Translations under genes and position numbers: made by a program | The notes under the pieces: generated by a model | What the model was told of the DNA's origin: nothing | Databases searched by the model: none | What the model saw: the letters and a program-made list of their open reading frames with translations, nothing else | Assembly: GCA_026394315.1 (NCBI GenBank) | Contig: JAPKYM010000241.1 | Location: 1 to 7,819, forward strand | Origin: Candidatus Bathyarchaeota archaeon | Lineage (GTDB): Archaea; Thermoproteota; Bathyarchaeia; 40CM-2-53-6; RBG-13-38-9 | Direction of reading: 5' to 3' | DNA length: 7,819 nt | Shown: positions 6,224 to 7,819 of the stretch, piece after piece | How the letters are laid out: the number at the start of each line of letters is the position of its first letter | Numbering within the stretch: position 1 is the stretch's first letter

Positions 6224-6478
6224 CTAAGCTCTTCTTTCACTCTCAACAACCTCCAAGGTTTTGCAGGCGGCATCCATGCATAACAGTAAGTCATCGATCG
6301 TGGCTATGAATGTTTCAAGGTTGCCACGACACGTTATTGAGGTGGTTGTGACATTCCCTTTAGCATTTGATCTTACCTTTATCGTAGGGGGGGCGCATAG
6401 ATTGTCTGGCTCCAGGGACTCGGCAATGGCCTTACACAGCTTGGCGCTTATACATTTGATTCGTATTCTCATTCTCAT
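6224..6478 (-). CDS. pcc1: KEOPS complex subunit Pcc1
   Basis: Pcc1 is the small dimerising subunit of the KEOPS complex, which makes the universal t6A modification at position 37 of ANN-decoding tRNAs together with Kae1, Bud32 and Cgi121. The 84-residue protein has the family's compact plan: an opening beta strand (RIRIKCIS), a helix ending in SLEPDN (21-26), then a hairpin (TIKVRSNAKGNVTTTSITCRG), and a last helix with FIATIDDLLLCMDAA (57-71). LEPDN and the TIDDLL region are the most telling parts. The ATG overlaps the recJ stop codon as ATGA, and serS follows one base after the stop, so it is in the middle of a tight operon. A GGTCA/TGACC inverted repeat (6480-6491) lies directly upstream and covers part of the likely ribosome binding site. 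Small size lowers certainty slightly, but position next to recJ is typical for archaea. Confidence 0.88.
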   Translation of the reverse strand: MRMRIRIKCISAKLCKAIAESLEPDNLCAPPTIKVRSNAKGNVTTTSITCRGNLETFIATIDDLLLCMDAACKTLEVVESERRA

Positions 6479-7819
6479 TGGTCAAGTGACCTTGATACTC
6501 TCTGGCTCAGTTCTTCGATGAATTCCTTCAATCTTGAGCTGTGAATTTGAGCACCGGCAGCCACTTTGTGCCCTCCACCTATTCCGCCATATCTTTCTGC
6601 AAGGACTTGAAGCTCGAGACCTAGGTTTAGGCCTTTCTCGACCATTTTGTCGTTGGCGCGAACTGATAGCTTTATTTCATTATTTTTCGTTCTTGCGGAC
6701 ACAATCATTACCCTATCCGGTGCGAAAGTCTCAGAGGAGGACAGCATGGTGGATACTGCACCTGTCATATTTTCGCTGAGGAATTCCTCTCCGTGTATTA
6801 TGCAGAGACTGCCAAGGTTCTCTACTACTCCAGGCCTCTCACCTATCATAGAGACATATTTTGCCAGAGTCCTTCGATGTTCCGAGAGCACATTGATCGC
6901 CTCGGCCAAAGTCGAGCCTCGTTCGCCCATGCATATGGCCACAGCAAGGGATTGGTGCTCCATTCTTCCGCAGGCGTTGATCAAGGTAGCGTATTCTCTA
7001 GCATCTCGGGTAGGGGTCCATTTCTCCTCGTGCAGGAGCGTGTAGACAGTTCCAATCAAGTTCATTGCCACCGCTCCTGCAAGGCCTTTTGAAGTAATGT
7101 GTTCGACTATGGCTGATAGTATCTTCTTCTTTTCATCATTTGACAGTTCAACGAATGTTCGCCATCTGTCACCGATCTTGATGGGAATCGATAAGGAGGA
7201 TAATAGTGCCAGACAAGCGTCCTCTTCTCCGCTTAGTCCTGGAAGAAATGGGTTCATAGTGTGTGACAGGGCTTTGTGGAGTGGTCGCGTTTCCCTTCCA
7301 AAGATTATTAGATCGGTTTCAGTTTCGAGAAGACCATTTTCTGTAGCATCTTCGACTATAAGCGAATTAAAGCCACGCAGCATCCGCTTTTCGTTCTTGT
7401 CTTGCATGTCCCCTAATGAGCCCACAACTGCCAGAGGAGACAGGTCAATGTTCTTCCGGTCTAATGCCTTTGCCACTGCGTAGGATACTCCCGCTCCGCT
7501 GACTTCCTTTCCTCCATCAATGCCTGATAGGTGGGGATTGACTTGTATCACCTTGTTGAAATCCTGCCCTTTGATTTGATGGTGATCAAGTATAACTACG
7601 GTTTTTGACTCGGCAAGGTCTCTGAGGAGGTCTAGATAGCCGCTTCCAATGTCTGAGAGGATCACAGAACTAGAAGTCGATTTTGACAGGAATTCCACCG
7701 CTTCGAGGTCGAGCTGCTTCAGGATCCTCAGATGAAAAGTCGCGCCCATTCTATGAAGTGATTTTGATAATATCCCAGCAGCCGTTATTCCATCCGCGTC
7801 AAAGTGACAGCAGACGGTA
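6475..7819 (-). CDS. recJ: Archaeal RecJ-like DHH/DHHA1 exonuclease, 5' end outside the window
   Basis: This is probably a single-strand-specific nuclease of the archaeal RecJ/GAN group, linked in some archaea to GINS at the replication fork. The frame runs open to the window edge, giving 447 visible residues. Reading past the first Met exposes motif I, CCHFDADGITAAG, at visible residues 3-15, so starting at the Met at 7749 would wrongly remove a catalytic motif. Further motifs are SDIGSG (55-60), the namesake LDHHQ (77-81), NPH (94-96), SGAGVSY (107-113) and GSLGDMQD (133-140). The C-terminal DHHA1 RNA/DNA-binding domain ends with GGIGGGHKVAAGA (411-423). All expected aspartates and histidines appear intact, so it should be active. 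Probably 20 to 40 N-terminal residues are missing. The TGA stop overlaps the pcc1 ATG. In many archaea the gene before it encodes ribosomal protein S15; that would lie outside this window. Confidence 0.92.
   Translation of the reverse strand, partial: TVCCHFDADGITAAGILSKSLHRMGATFHLRILKQLDLEAVEFLSKSTSSSVILSDIGSGYLDLLRDLAESKTVVILDHHQIKGQDFNKVIQVNPHLSGIDGGKEVSGAGVSYAVAKALDRKNIDLSPLAVVGSLGDMQDKNEKRMLRGFNSLIVEDATENGLLETETDLIIFGRETRPLHKALSHTMNPFLPGLSGEEDACLALLSSLSIPIKIGDRWRTFVELSNDEKKKILSAIVEHITSKGLAGAVAMNLIGTVYTLLHEEKWTPTRDAREYATLINACGRMEHQSLAVAICMGERGSTLAEAINVLSEHRRTLAKYVSMIGERPGVVENLGSLCIIHGEEFLSENMTGAVSTMLSSSETFAPDRVMIVSARTKNNEIKLSVRANDKMVEKGLNLGLELQVLAERYGGIGGGHKVAAGAQIHSSRLKEFIEELSQRVSRSLDQ

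Noticed and set aside
6647..7045. Plus-strand open frame of 132 residues opposite recJ
   Set aside because: It is a shadow of the recJ reading frame with no recognisable domain.
7097..7483. Long plus-strand open frame opposite recJ
   Set aside because: It is antisense to a strongly supported gene, the protein resembles no family, and no ribosome binding site stands out.
1..7819. Mobile element, CRISPR array or defence system
   Set aside because: No direct-repeat arrays, terminal inverted repeats, transposase or defence domains are visible; the genes are housekeeping or conserved.

Overview
The window is archaeal chromosomal DNA, and every supported gene lies on the minus strand, so transcription runs from high to low coordinates. 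The archaeal assignment rests on eukaryote-type ribosomal proteins (eS1, eL15), the KEOPS subunit Pcc1, an archaeal RecJ/DHH protein, an archaeal sugar-phosphate enzyme pair, TATA-like boxes, and many TTG starts with Shine-Dalgarno sequences. The lineage cannot be settled from the sequence alone. The seryl-tRNA synthetase is the rare zinc-dependent type known mainly from methanogens. The eL15 protein is short, which I associate, from memory only, with some TACK-group archaea.

In transcription order, the first block (7819 to 4663) holds recJ (its 5' end is cut by the window edge), pcc1 and serS. The first two overlap by the four bases ATGA, and serS starts one base after pcc1 stops, so this is very probably one operon for DNA repair/replication, tRNA t6A modification and serine charging. 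A 124-base gap with two tandem perfect hairpins and a TATA-like box separates it from the ribosomal protein eS1 gene (4538-3891). The order recJ-pcc1-eS1 is an old archaeal arrangement; the serS insertion is the distinctive element.

The second block (3786 to 685) is an amino-sugar nucleotide module: a phosphoglucosamine/phosphomannomutase-family enzyme (glmM-like), then a bifunctional nucleotidyltransferase/acyltransferase (glmU-like). Together they could convert glucosamine-6-phosphate to UDP-GlcNAc for N-glycans and cell-surface polymers. A 107-residue conserved-looking protein (possibly DUF2095) follows three bases after glmU, with a strong ribosome binding site inside the glmU end.

The last block is a 172-base gap with a probable promoter and a structured leader, then eL15 (512-63). 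In many archaea eL15 precedes the RNase P/proteasome/exosome gene cluster; the window ends 62 bases after its stop codon, too soon to see whether that holds here. I see no mobile elements, CRISPR arrays, tRNAs or rRNAs. The points most worth a second look are the rare SerRS in this locus, the tandem hairpins after it, the structured eL15 leader, and the short eL15.
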